From assembly GCA_016946835.1 (NCBI GenBank), contig JACVTC010000084.1, positions 592,501 to 656,500 of the forward strand: a stretch of 64,000 bases of DNA, in the 5' to 3' direction. A model generated the notes under the pieces. It saw nothing but the letters and a program-made list of their open reading frames with translations, was not told the DNA's origin and did not search any database. The stretch is from Neocallimastix lanati (nom. inval.). Lineage: Eukaryota > Neocallimastigomycota > Neocallimastigomycetes > Neocallimastigales > Neocallimastigaceae. The position numbers were made by a program, and so were the translations under genes. Positions 35,212 to 61,900 of this stretch are shown piece after piece (position 1 is the first letter of the stretch; each line of letters begins with the position of its first letter).

Positions 35212-37044
35212 TTAAAATAATACTACTAACAATAATGTCATCAATGTAGCAGTAATTAATGTATTAATTGAATTTAAGGTTATAACACCACTATCCTCGG
35301 TTTTGTTTTTGTCACCACCAGGTTTACTAGTACTATTATTATTGGTATTGTCATTTTCATTATTTTTATTTTCATTATTTTTATTTTCATTATTTTTATT
35401 TTCATTATTTTTATTTTCATCATCAAGATCATCAACAGTAATTATAATCGAATGCTTTGATTTGAAAACAGTGTCAAAATCAATATCATCTGGCCATGCA
35501 ATAACTGGATCGGCTTCATTTGTCTTACTTTTATCTTCCCAATCTTCATGGGTTTCTAAAGTAAGTCTACATTCATCTCCATCTTCAAATAACTTTTGTT
35601 TAACATATCTTTTTTTGGTTGGATCATATGGATCCATTTCATTTTCTGGATCTTCTGGATAGGTATTATGAAGAATGAAATCGTAGAAGTAAAAGACTTC
35701 TTCATAGGCTTCAGCTGCTTCTTTTCCATGTAATTTTTCTGTGATATTCTTCTTTGCTTTAATTTCAGAAATTTGTTGAACCCAGAAACCGTTGATATCA
35801 TTCATTAACATGAATTTTGGGTCAGAGTACACTAATGAACGAACATCTACTAAAACTTCGGTTTCTTCTTCAATTGGAATCTTACAGTTACGATGGACTA
35901 AATATTCACCGGTTAAGTTAAATTCTTTCTTATTATCAATCTTAAATTTAAAGGTACTATCATTCATTGGACGAACTCTAAAGGAGACACCTTCTGGTGG
36001 AGCAGAAATACCACCATCAATGTGAACATAATAGGCAGCATCACCATCTTCTTTAGAAACAAATTTTACACAACCCTTGTCATCACCTGGGTACTTGTAT
36101 TGTTCTCCTTCATAATAGGTAGCTGTTTTATTAGCACTATTTTGACTTTTATGCCAACTCCAGTTTTGGAATTCATTTTGGTTTTTACCTTCTTTAACCA
36201 TAACCGTGGGTTCCTTCTTTAAGAATATTGTATTTCCAATGTAGAGATAGACGGGAAGAACACCATAATTTCTAATAACGAAGTCTGAATATAAAATATT
36301 ACTTGAAATTATTTTTGATTTATTAATATCACCTTTGCATTCTTTCCATCTGGTTGTTGGTTGTTCAAAGTTATCAATTTCAAAATGATATAATAATATT
36401 TCTTCTTTTGTATATTCCGGATCATTATTTATTTCTTCAGATTCAAAGAATAATCTGATATCGACATTTTGTTCCCATAAATCAATATTTTTACTTAAAT
36501 CTAAATTATTAATATCAATAGATTGAAGATCAATGTTTTCATGATTTAAATCCTCTGGATTAATACCTAAATTTTTAAAGCTTCCATCTTCATTTAATTC
36601 GACAATACCATCATCAACTAAATCAGTTACACGTGGTGGAACTATTTTCATTTCTGATTTAATCTTATGAAAACTAGTAAGTTCAATTGGTTCTTCCTTA
36701 TCATTTCCAATGACACTGAAGACAATACTTGAATAATTACCATTTTTTGGTCTTCCAGGAATATACAAAACTAATGGATAATTTCTTGCAACATCAACAA
36801 TATCATTACTGGAAGCTGCTTCTTCTCTTTTAGCTCCCTCTGTACTATTATCATCAGAATCATTAAATGGGAAAAATACTTTAGCATGATTGGAACCCTT
36901 TATATCTTTAATATCATTCCAGTAATTTGGAAGATGTCTTTGTCCACGTCCATAGAATGCAAGATTACCGATAATATCCGTAGTTGCTTTAGTATATAAA
37001 AAGCACAACGTCGCGACTATAACAATTTTCGATGCAATTCGCAT
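35212..37044 (-). CDS. Secreted GPI-anchored surface protein, unknown function
   Basis: Single exon, 610 residues. The start is set at ATG 37,044 because MRIASKIVIVATLCFLYTKA is a clean signal peptide; an in-frame ATG further up at 37,128 would put a poly-Phe run from an A/T tract before it. The mature region (FYGRGQRHLPNYWNDIK, then acidic and Asn-rich stretches) has several N-glycosylation sequons and paired cysteines but no fold I recognise. Near the end lie four to five KNNEN repeats forming a flexible spacer. The C-terminus, SGVITLNSINTLITATLMTLL and a short hydrophobic tail without basic residues after it, is a typical GPI-attachment signal. Probable role: cell-wall or membrane surface protein. 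The upstream A/T tracts (37,090-37,122; 37,158-37,188) lie in the promoter or leader. Confidence 0.8.
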   Translation of the reverse strand: MRIASKIVIVATLCFLYTKATTDIIGNLAFYGRGQRHLPNYWNDIKDIKGSNHAKVFFPFNDSDDNSTEGAKREEAASSNDIVDVARNYPLVLYIPGRPKNGNYSSIVFSVIGNDKEEPIELTSFHKIKSEMKIVPPRVTDLVDDGIVELNEDGSFKNLGINPEDLNHENIDLQSIDINNLDLSKNIDLWEQNVDIRLFFESEEINNDPEYTKEEILLYHFEIDNFEQPTTRWKECKGDINKSKIISSNILYSDFVIRNYGVLPVYLYIGNTIFLKKEPTVMVKEGKNQNEFQNWSWHKSQNSANKTATYYEGEQYKYPGDDKGCVKFVSKEDGDAAYYVHIDGGISAPPEGVSFRVRPMNDSTFKFKIDNKKEFNLTGEYLVHRNCKIPIEEETEVLVDVRSLVYSDPKFMLMNDINGFWVQQISEIKAKKNITEKLHGKEAAEAYEEVFYFYDFILHNTYPEDPENEMDPYDPTKKRYVKQKLFEDGDECRLTLETHEDWEDKSKTNEADPVIAWPDDIDFDTVFKSKHSIIITVDDLDDENKNNENKNNENKNNENKNNENDNTNNNSTSKPGGDKNKTEDSGVITLNSINTLITATLMTLLLVVLF

Positions 37045-37084
37045 TTTTGATTGATTTCTATGTGAATTCTTACTAATTTCTAAC

Positions 37085-37128
<44 letters not shown>

Positions 37129-37154
37129 TTTAAAAATAATTATATTAATACAAT

Positions 37155-37191
<37 letters not shown>

Positions 37192-37451
37192 TAAAAATAA
37201 TAATTAAAAATTTAAAAGTAAATTTATATATATTAAAAATAAGGATAATAGGAATAATATTCTAAATTATATATATATATGATAAGACTTCGCTTATAAT
37301 TTATTATTTAATATTTATTTATTTTTTTTTTAATAACAATATAAATATATATAATTATTTTATAATTTATTTAATTAATTTATTATTAATAATATCACTC
37401 ATAATAACAAATGATTTTTTTCTTCTATTAAATTTTTAAATATATATTTTG

Positions 37452-37487
<36 letters not shown>

Positions 37488-37954
37488 TATACTAATTTAA
37501 TATTAATTAATTTTTATAAAAACTTACTATTTCAAATATATTTTTTCTAAAATGTATGTTCTATTACTTATTACAATTAATTAATTAACTAATTAATTAA
37601 TTATTAGATAAATAAATAAATAAATAAATAAAAAAAGGAAAAGAAATAAATTATGGGTTGTAAAGATAAATATCATTATTTATATGTTTTTCCTTTGTTT
37701 ATTTAATAATTATTTGTTATTATTTGTTAATTTTTTTTTTTTTTTAAAAAAAAAAAAAGTTTATATTTTGAACTTTAAAAATCTAAAGTAAAATCGCCGA
37801 GACAAAAAAAAAATAAAATTTTATATATTATTAAAAAAAAATGTTTATTTATTTTATTATTTAACCTAATAATATTATTTATAATAATTTTTAGTATTAA
37901 TAATATTGTTTTTTTTTTTTTTTAAGTATTAAATAATTTTAATATTAATAATTA

Positions 37955-38003
<49 letters not shown>

Positions 38004-38579
38004 AATACACAATATTTAATCAAAGTTTATTAATTAACATATTATTTTATCCTTAGATAAGTTAGAAACATTAGAAATGAAAAATTCTATTTTTAAAAAT
38101 TTAAAAAATTTTAAAAACTTTTATATCTTAAAATTCTTATTCTAATAAACAATTATATATATTTATTCTATTAAAATTTATCCTTTTTTTTTAAATTAAT
38201 CTACATTATTCTTTTAAAGGTATAAAAAAAATTGTATAAACTAAATATTCGATAATATATGAAATTTTATTTATATTTCTTCTTATTATTTTATATTAAA
38301 TATATATTATTAATAAAATAATATATGTAAAAATAAAATAAAATAAAATAAAAACTATTAACATAAAACCTAACCTATTTTTAATTACATTCAACTTTAA
38401 TATATATAAAAATGAACAATGAAAATACAAAAGAAATGAGTTAAATAAAATATCAAGAAAATCTAAGGGAATTCATAATGTTTAAACTGAAAAGGAATTG
38501 ATAAACCAATTGTTCTTCCTGAAAATAAAAGTAATATATTAAAATCTCCTTAGAGATTTCATTAGAAATGTTTAATATA

Positions 38580-38632
<53 letters not shown>

Positions 38633-40306
38633 TTTACAGTAAAGATTGATAACTTTTAAAATAATAAATAAATTAATATTTAAAATTGAAAAAAAAAAAA
38701 TTATTCATTTCATAATTAATATTATATATAGGGTCAAGTGCTGAATCACATGTTTTTTTTTTTTTTTTTTTTTTTTTTCTAGTTTTATAAAGAAAAGAAC
38801 TTATGAAACTAAATAATATTACTTTACATAATGTATAATATTGAACAACATTAAAAAGAAATGAATAAATTAAAGGAAATAGAAAAAAATTAAAAAACAG
38901 AAAACAGAAAAACAACATAAGAAGCATCAAAATCAAAATTGAAAAGAAAAAAAGTATAATAAGAAAATTAACAAAAGAAGAGATTGAAAATTAATATAAA
39001 GATCAAATTAGTACAGAAAATAAGGTTTATATATAAGCTGGATAAAGAAAAGATTTCAATTATAATATGGGATTGGTCATTAATCATTAACAAACGATTA
39101 TAAGTACTGACACACATACTAGAGCTATCCTGTAATTAGCATCAAAATTATATATTAAAATCTGAAATTCTCTATCAAATTAATTGGTATCAAAAATGTC
39201 ATAATATCTTTTTTTTTTTTTTTTTTTTTTTATTATGCCTCAATACCTTGGATTTTTAATTACGTGGATGTTCAAATGGATCAATAATTGCTTATTATTT
39301 AGGAGAACAAGAAGAATAATGGGAAATGGAGGAAAAGGGAACACAAACATTTATTAATGTAAATTAATGTAATCTGTCTTCTTTAATGAAATTAAAGATT
39401 ATTGATAATGGGTGGTAATAAATGTATTAAAAAATTCATAGCGATAAAAAAAAAAGGAAACAATAAAAAAAAGTGTTTTAGTAAAGCAGCAAATGAATTT
39501 TGGAAATTTAATTTTTTGGTAATGGAATAAATATAATAAATAAATGGAATGAAAAAAAATGTTTATTTAAATCTTATCTATATTTCTTCAATTCACATAA
39601 TTTTCATAGAGCGAATTTTAAACAATAAGAAAAGAAAAATTATTTTTGTAAAAAAGAAATAATTAATACTATTTAAAATCTATCTGTATTTTTTATTCGT
39701 TAATGAAATATAAATTCAATATATAAAAAAGAAAGAATAAATTCGAAATAATAATAACAATAATAATAAATAAATCAATTAATAAAAATAATATTAAAAA
39801 CTCCAGATGAATAAATATACAAAATTTTTTTTACAAAATTTTTTTTACAATTGTAATTTGTAAGTAAATAAATTAATAAAAAAAAAATTAAAAACTCTAA
39901 ATGAATGTACAAAATTTTTATTTATTATAAAATTTTATTTATTAATTTATTTATTTTATATTTATTTATTTTATATTTATTTATTTTTTTATAATACACG
40001 TATTATTATTAATTTTTTTAATAATAATATTTATGAAAAATAAAGTTTATGAAATTTTTATTTTATAAAGATTGATAAATAATAATAGATTTATATGGAT
40101 ATAATTGCTTTTTTTTTTTTTTTTCGCTAATTTTTATCATAAATATTTTTTTAGGTTATTTAGGTTTTACTGCGAATTATACATAAATTTCAAATTATTT
40201 GGGTTTTAATGAACTATTTATATAAATTAAAATTGGATTAAAAAGGAAATTTAATAAGCCAATATTTAATTAATAAAATATATTAAAATAAATATAAATA
40301 TATTAT
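37045..40306. other. AT-rich intergenic region
   Basis: Promoter side of the GPI-protein gene and 3' flank of the syntaxin gene. It holds many homopolymers (T41 at 37,962-38,002; T tracts at 37,459-37,484, 38,597-38,625, 38,753-38,779 and 39,210-39,231). Between 38,400 and 39,480 the plus strand is purine-rich and less repetitive, as if once coding, but every frame is closed and no motif was recognised. Confidence 0.6.
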
Positions 40307-41186
40307 TTACATGAATATTACTGCGAGATAAATTATTATTAAAACAGATGTAATAGAGATAACAAATGAAATATATTTGTATATCTACAATAATAAAAAT
40401 AAAAAAAATTATATATATATAATTAGTATATATATATATTAATCTTATGCTAATATATTTAATAGAATAAAATATCTAAAATACATTTCTTATTGATTTT
40501 CCTTTTTCTATTGCTGTTGAAAGTTGTTCATTTCCTTCTTCAACTTGAAACTCGGCATCTTCCACTTTAATTCCAATATCATAAATTTTTTCATTTTGAC
40601 TATCTAGCATAATTTGAATCTCCTTTGAAAGCATATATAAATCCTATACATATTATAATTTAATTTAATTTAAATATAAATATAATATTAATCTTTAAAA
40701 AAGTATTTTACTTTTTATTAAATATTATTAATTTCATTCAAAATTTACTGAAATAGATCTTTCTATTGATTTCATGTTCTGATATACTGTTTGGGCTTCA
40801 TTATACTGTTTTTTTTTACCATCTAAGCTAGAAGATAATAACTAATATATACATTCATACATAAAATACTTTTTAATTTCAATTATTTTCGAAATTAAAT
40901 AGTAAATACTATAATATTATACTATAATATGAATTACCTCATTTGCAAATATTTGAGTGTGTCTATCAATATTTTTATTAATTGTAAAATCTTCATTAGG
41001 ATTAACAATATTATGTTGTCTAATAATTCTTTCCTGCAATCTTTGTTCATAATCATGCTGAATTAATGTGAAATTCTTAATGAATTCTTTAACTTTATTC
41101 ATTATTATTTTTTGTTGCGATTTCCTCATTAAAACTTCGGATTCAGTAAGATTCATTCTAGAATTTTCATAATTCAATCCTAAATG

Positions 41187-41235
<49 letters not shown>

Positions 41236-41910
41236 AATGACATCATTACAATATTTATAATATATATTAATAATGTAGTCGTTTAATTTTATTATATACC
41301 CTTAATTTCATTTATAATAAATTGGACTTTTGAATTTGTTGTATTTATCATATCATCAATTATGTTATTAGTTTTAGCTAACAATTGTTATAAAAATTTA
41401 GAAATTGTAAATATATATATATATATATATATATGCTTAGTTATTATATAATATAGATATAAAATTATAAATGAATATATTATATTTTATTTTATACCAA
41501 TTTCATTTTCTTTAAACATATTTATAAGAACTTTTTTTTGTAAATTTTTAATTAAATTTACATTCTTATAACATTCATTTATATTGGATTTCAGTTGATT
41601 AATCTTATATATATGACATAATTATATTCATAATACATAATAAGTACATATAAATTATATATCAATATAATATTATTAATTATATAAAATAGTACTTTAT
41701 TAAAAAATAATGTATCATAATCTGCTCGTCTATCATCTATGTCTATCTCAAATAGTGTTTCAGAACTTCCTTCCTGCATATATGAATATATACAATTATT
41801 AAATTCATTAAGTAACTCTTTATAATTTTTAGTTTATAATATTTTTTTTTATTAAATTTATATTTTACATCAGAATATTCAAGCTCTAATAATCTATCTC
41901 TTACTGCCAT
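40307..41910 (-). CDS. Syntaxin (plasma-membrane Qa-SNARE, Sso1/syntaxin-1 type)
   Basis: Eight exons joined by phase: 41,910-41,869; 41,773-41,696; 41,603-41,498; 41,377-41,300; 41,179-40,938; 40,841-40,749; 40,643-40,485; 40,384-40,307. Total 876 bases, 291 residues, close to yeast Sso1 (about 290). The N-terminus is MAVRDRLLELEYSD. The Habc region contains LFEIDIDDRRADYDTL and INQLKSNINECYKN. A conserved linker follows (YEQRLQERIIRQHNIVNPNE). The SNARE motif runs from about residue 200 (MKSIERSISDLYMLSKEI), with the zero-layer glutamine in SQNEKIYDIGIKVEDA. The last exon adds a single membrane anchor (KYISFVISITSVLIIIYLAV). It acts in docking and fusing secretory vesicles at the plasma membrane, a heavy duty in a fungus that secretes cellulosomes. 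The weakest join is the donor GTATTT before the anchor exon; without it the protein would end before the membrane segment. Confidence 0.9.
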
Positions 41911-42235
41911 TTTTTTTTTTGGTTATTTTACTACTAATTCAATATAATTTGATTATAAAATTTAAAGGTTTTTTTTTTTTATTAATATATTAAAAAATAT
42001 CAAAATAAATGATTCGAAATTTATATAATTTTTTATTTTTATTTTTGTTTATAAATTAATATGCAATCTTTTGTTCTTGTTTGGTTTTATTATTATTATT
42101 TTTTTTCTCTTTTTTTTTGGATTCTAAATTTTAATTAATATTAAAATAAATGTACAATAATAATAAATAATAAATAATAAATAATAATAATAATAGTAAT
42201 AATGATAATGATAATGATAATAATAGAGTTTTCGC

Positions 42236-42269
<34 letters not shown>

Positions 42270-42987
42270 AATAGAATTAATTTTTAATAAATTTATAATA
42301 TAAATAAAAAAAAAATTTCAAAATTTAAATTTTTTTAATTTAATATAAATTTTTAAAATAGTCTAATTAGTTTAAGGTTGTTATATGATATAGTAAAATT
42401 CATATTTCATTATTTATTTATCTTTAATATATATAGTTGACTTACTATAATAATATTTTCGATTTAAAAAAAAAAAAATTTATTTTAAATATACTGTGAT
42501 AATAATATTTTTGATTTAAAAAAAAAAAAAAAAAATTATTTTTAAATATACTATAATAATAATATTTTGGATTTAAAAAAAAAATTATTTTTAAATAAAT
42601 TATATTTATTATTTGTTATTAAATTTTATTTGTTAATTAATTTAACTAAATGATAATAATTGATAGAACTTTCATAATTAAAATTCTAATGTAACAAAAT
42701 CAAGATAAATATTAAAATATCAAATATAATATTAATTGAAAATTGAAAATTATATTAAATATAAAATAGTAGAACTAAAATAAAAACATAAAATAAAAAA
42801 ATTAAAAAAAAAAAATATCCAAAATTAATTGTTTATGATATTGAAAAAAAAAATTAAATAACAATAAAATAAAAAAAAAAAAAAAAAAGCTACATGGTTT
42901 TAAAAAATGAATAAAAAAAAAGAAAAAAAGATATAAAAAAAAATAGTAGTTTTTTTTATTATATATTAAATATAAATTATTATAAAA
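41911..42987. other. AT-rich intergenic region
   Basis: Upstream side of the syntaxin gene and 3' flank of the dynein gene. CTTTT-type pyrimidine repeats at 42,235-42,270, a three-unit repeat at 42,444-42,595 and long A runs toward 42,900. No coding signal. Confidence 0.75.
42444..42595. repeat. Three tandem units TACTATAATAATATTTT...GATTTAAAAA
   Basis: Units start at about 42,444, 42,491 and 42,549. Their length varies because of the internal A run. Confidence 0.75.
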
Positions 42988-56695
<13,708 letters not shown>

Positions 56696-56900
56696 AATTT
56701 TAATTTCTGACTCATTTATTCTTCTTTATTAATTTATATATTATTAAAATTATTGTTATTATTGATTATTAATATTATCAATTATTAATATTATCAATTA
56801 TTAATATTATTAATTAATATTATTATTAGTTATTATAAATTATGTGTTATTATTTAAAAAAGCATATTTATACAAAATTATATTCCGTTATATTATTTAA

Positions 56901-57185
56901 TTACTCGTTATCATGGCTTAATTTTTTTTTCTTTATATTTCCTCTAATACTATCATTTGTTGATAATAAATGCTTAATATCTAAATTAACCGCTGTGGGG
57001 CTATAATTATTAGCAATAGAATCTGATGTAGATCTTTGATATTGATCTTCTTTAAAAGGAGAAGCCTTTGTTCTTGAAAAATACTTTAATAATGGCGGAT
57101 ATCGAGAGTGATCGTATACTTCTTTAACCTAATTATTATTTTTGGTATATATTATTTATAAATATATAATTATATAAGTTATTTA

Positions 57186-57216
<31 letters not shown>

Positions 57217-57718
57217 TTTAAAATTTCTAAAATATAATATATGTTTATATAATTATATACCTGCTCCTCGGAATTTTCTTTATCTACTATTTTATCTTTT
57301 TTCTTTTCTATGATAAATTTTAATTAAATAAATTTTATAAATAATTTCATTCAAAAAAAAAAAAAAAAAAAAAAAAATATATGTGTATATATATATATAT
57401 ATCACATCTATTAATAATACCTGTACTATTATCAGCTTGACTTAAAACATTTCTATAATTAAAATTTTTCTATATATTTTTTACAAAAATAAATAAAAAT
57501 TATGCACAATGGTATTTTAATTAAGTATCAGTTTTTATTATTTTAAATTTTTTATTTTATATTTAATAAATATATGATTTTACTTTTATAGTATCAAAAC
57601 TTTTATTAACTTCTCTATTTAAAGGATCTATAGTTAAAATATCATCATCTATTTCATCATCCGATAATAAGGATTCTTCATTCGATGATATATTATAAGA
57701 TTCATTTTCGGAATTCAT
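56901..57718 (-). CDS. Unrecognised 152-residue protein, four exons
   Basis: Exons 57,718-57,584, 57,469-57,421, 57,307-57,261 and 57,128-56,901. Donors are GTAAAA, GTATTA and GTATAT; acceptors end TAG; phases agree and give 459 bases. The protein starts MNSENESYNISSNEESLLSD and has an acidic patch (DDEIDDDILTIDPLNREV). A Lys-rich middle follows, then YDHSRYPPLLKYFSRT and a basic end (RGNIKKKKLSHDNE). No signal peptide, membrane segment or known domain; it is likely nuclear or cytosolic and partly disordered. It lies on the same strand 205 bp upstream of the dynein start codon, so the dynein promoter must be short or overlap this gene's 3' end. The gene model rests on splice signals and on smooth reading through all joins. 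Confidence 0.65.
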
Positions 57719-57898
57719 TACTTCTTAAAAGTAAATATATGTTTATAATGATTTTAAATTTAAATGAAAATTTTTTATAATTTTATTTAAATAAAAATAT
57801 TATTAATAAACATATATAATTTACAAAATTAATAATAATAATAATAGCAACAATAATATATCAAACTATAAAATAAAATAAAATAAAAAAAAATAAAA

Positions 57899-57934
<36 letters not shown>

Positions 57935-58095
57935 ATAAAAAAAATAAAAATAAAAAATAAAAAATTAATAATAAATAGCATATATATATATTATATTTTA
58001 TATTTTAAATATTATTAATAGAATATAGAATCAATTATGTTAATATTTTAAAATTTTGGAGAAATTATATAATTTTTATAGTTATAACCTTAATT

Positions 58096-58126
<31 letters not shown>

Positions 58127-58247
58127 AATGAAAATATTATTTTCCATTAATAATATTAATATTTTAATGATATATTCAAGAATCATGTACTTTTCTTTTT
58201 TTATACAAATTTAAATTTACCTATATCTATATATAAATTTTAATATT

Positions 58248-58300
<53 letters not shown>

Positions 58301-58909
58301 ATTATACAATAAAATTATAAAATATTGTTTTTTTTTTTTTTTTTAATTTAATATATGATTATATACTTATTATATTTTATTTTTATCAATATTTTAATTA
58401 AAATAAAAAAATAATAAAAAAAAATAAAAAATTACAAACGAAAAACTTTTAAGATCATATTTTTATCTTAACTATTTCTAATAATAATGTTTCCTTTATA
58501 CCTTTATATTTAGTTTATTTATTCTATGATTTTATTTATTATTTTTCTTTTATTGGTAATTTCTAGTTTGATTTAAATAATTTAATTTTTTTATTATTAT
58601 TTTATTTTATTTTATTTTAATTTTTTTTTTTTTTTTTTATCTTTTTTCTTTATTAAAATTTATTTGCTTTTAATGTTTTATTTTATTTTATTTTATTTTT
58701 TTATAAATTAATAAAATCTTATAAATAATAATAATATAATATATATGTGCAATTGTACAATTTATAATCTATTATTTAAATTTATAAATTTATAAATTTA
58801 TATATATATATATATATATATACCTTATTTTGTAAAATAAAAATTATATATATATATATTTGGAATAATTGATAATTATTTTCAGCATTATTCAATTTAT
58901 TAACTATGC
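57719..58909. other. AT-rich intergenic region
   Basis: Promoter side of the 152-residue gene and 3' flank of the Gcn1 gene. Long A tracts (57,900-57,931; 58,252-58,296) and T tracts (58,099-58,126; 58,620-58,640), plus TA repeats at 58,800-58,822. Nothing coding seen. Confidence 0.75.
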
Positions 58910-61900
58910 TTATAAAGTAGCAAATATATCTTCATCTTCACTTTCAACTTCTTGACTAGCTAATTTTGTTAAAACTCTCTTAGCATAATCACCAGTTGAA
59001 CGAACAGCTGGACCTTGAAGAGTATTTAAATATTCCTAATTTAATAATTATCATAATAATATTTGTTGTGAATAAAAATTAAAATATATATTATATATTT
59101 ATATATGTAAAAATAATTAATATTTATATAAATTAATTTATATTAAATTTTATAATACTTACTTGAAGAACATCATTTCCATTCTTTAAATCGAATAAGT
59201 AAATTAAGGCACGTTCACTTGAAAGCTTAACAGGTATATTTCTATCACGAACACATGTCATAATAACTGGAATAAGTTGTCCAAGGAATGGCTTAATACT
59301 ACTATGATCCTTTTTAGCTACCTTTTTAATTATAATTAAAGCAGTTCTCTTACATTCGCTTGGTCTTTGCTTCAATAAAATAGCAAATGATGGGACAAGG
59401 CGCTCAAGTAAATCAGTAGTATCATTTTCATCATTAAGAAGTAATTGACCTGCGATCTTAATAGCATTATCACAAATCATAACGGTATCAATATTTTCAA
59501 ATGATTCTTTAACAATATCAATAACATCATCAAGGTATCCAAATTTGTTAATTAATTCTGGAGCTTCATAGGTAACATTTAATAAGGATAAAATAGAGGC
59601 AGTTCTATCTTCAACTAAATCACTACTATTAAACTTATTGATTGCATCCTTTATTAATGTAGAAGACTCTTCTTCTGTAGTTATAGCACAGTATGATCCG
59701 AATGATTGGGCTGCATATAAAAGAATATTTTGATCTATACTATGATCACCTAAAGTAGTTGAAATGGTATTTTCAATAATAGCGGAAGTAGCTGGTGATA
59801 TTTTCTTATCTTTTCCAGTCTTAATAGTTTTTAATACGTTATACAAAGCAGCAAACATTGCTTCCTTAATACCAGCATCAGAAGCACTCTTATAACCTGT
59901 ACTAATTTCAACAATTAAAGGATCAAGACGTGTTTGAAGTGGTACTAACACTGAAAGAGCCTTAGCTGCTTGGTTACGAATAATAGCTTGAGGTTCATTA
60001 AGTGATTTAATGAAAGTTCTTTGTAACTGTGGTAAGAATGGCTTAAGCATTGATGGTACCTTAGTTAATAAAATATTGAGTGTCTTCAAAATAGCAGCCT
60101 TGACTTGCCATGTGGAACGATCACCAACAACACGAATAAGTATACCAGTAATCTTAATAACAAATGGTTTAAGAGAATCAGCAGAAGTACGTTGAACAAG
60201 TTCACCAATACCAAGAGCGGCAATTTCACGATTTTCAGAAGAGGAATGCATTAATCCTTCTGAATAGATTGGTAAAACTGGAGAAATACCCTTTGGTAAA
60301 CAGAAACCCTTTAATGGTTCATCTGGACCTAAGTTTTCACAAGCTTCAGATATAGATTTTCTCAAGCAAGAAATATATTCACAAAGATCATTCTTCTTAA
60401 TTTCCTTAGTAAGAGCTGAAAGTGTCTTCCAACTAACCTTGACAATTTCATCATCATCATGATTCAATAAATTAATTAATACATCTAAGAGATCTGGTAT
60501 GTACATAGATATATCAGCATGATTTTCAGAACAGAATATTTCTAAGCAGTAACAACCAGCCTTACACTTACTCAAATGTGTATCACGAATTGTTTCTAAT
60601 AATAATTCCATCAAAGCCATAACACCTTCCTCATCATCAATAGACAATAATGCAACCTTTAAAGTTTCTCTAATATCTTCTTGGGCATCATCTTCTTGTT
60701 CAAGGCCATTCATTAATGCTGGAATAATAACATTTAATTTACGAGTAAGGGCTTGACCAGCAACTGATATTAAGCTTCCTAAAGCACGAGCATTAAAAGC
60801 AGTAATTGGTTGGGCAATAAGGGTTGGGATAAGAACTGGGAATACAACATGAGCACGAATAGCCATAATTTCCTTCAAAGCTTCTAAAGCATAAGTAGAG
60901 TTATCACCATCCTTAAGATCACTAAGTAACTTAGGTAAGATTTCATCAATAGCCTTATTACCAATACTTTGATGTAAGACATCAAAGGCTTGAGCAGAAG
61001 CTTCACGAACAGAAGCTTCTGAATCAACTAATGACTTTTGAACTAATGGAATCATTCTTTCGGCGAAGTCAGCTAATTGAGTCTTACTAATACTACCAAG
61101 AATCTTACCAATTCCAATACAAACACCTTGTCTAGTGTAAACATTATCACTATCGAGGCCTTTATCGAAGGTTGGTAAGATTTCATCAAGAATACCTTCT
61201 CCCAACTTTCTTACAAGATCAGCCAATGTACGAGCAGCAGCTTGTCTCTTTTCATATTCAGAACTAGCTAAGTTATTAATGAGCATATTCATTAAGATTG
61301 GAAGAATTTCTTTAAGTGTCTTAGGAGTATTAGCAACAATAGATTTCCAGATATGAATACTACATTGACGAACAACAGCACTAGTATCACTTCTAACAAT
61401 GTAAATAGAAGCCAATACTTGCATATAACCTTCTTCTCCCAAAGTAAATATAAGAACCTTACGAGCTGTTTCAGAACCATAGACATCTAATTGTTCAGTA
61501 TCTTCATCATTCAAAGTATTCTTAGTGATACCAATAATACGGTAAAGTAAGTCACCCAAAAGTTGAATAGAGCTAAGACGAATTCTCCAATTGTCATCGA
61601 AGAGACCTCTCTTTAAGGCTGGAAGTAATAAATCAACAGCAGTAGTAGAGTAGTTTTGAACGATCATTTGACCAGCTCTTAAACTAACCTCTCTTACACT
61701 TTCAGCTTCATCAGCTAAACCATGAAGAATACATGGGATAACCTTACTAAGATAGTTTTGGAATTCATCACCAAAAGTAGCTGGAAGATAAACTAAGAGT
61801 GTCATGAAACCTTCACGAACATATTGTTTAGAACTAGATGTATTTTCAATAATTTCTGGAAGAAGTTTCTCCATACGATTAATACCAAGACCACGTAAAA

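Noticed and set aside
37045-37128. Upstream in-frame ATG for the GPI-anchored protein
   Set aside because: It would add a poly-Phe run from an A/T tract and bury the signal peptide; ATG 37,044 gives a normal secretion signal.
38400-39480. Possible gene in a purine-rich, less repetitive stretch
   Set aside because: All frames are interrupted frequently and no motif or splice chain could be built.
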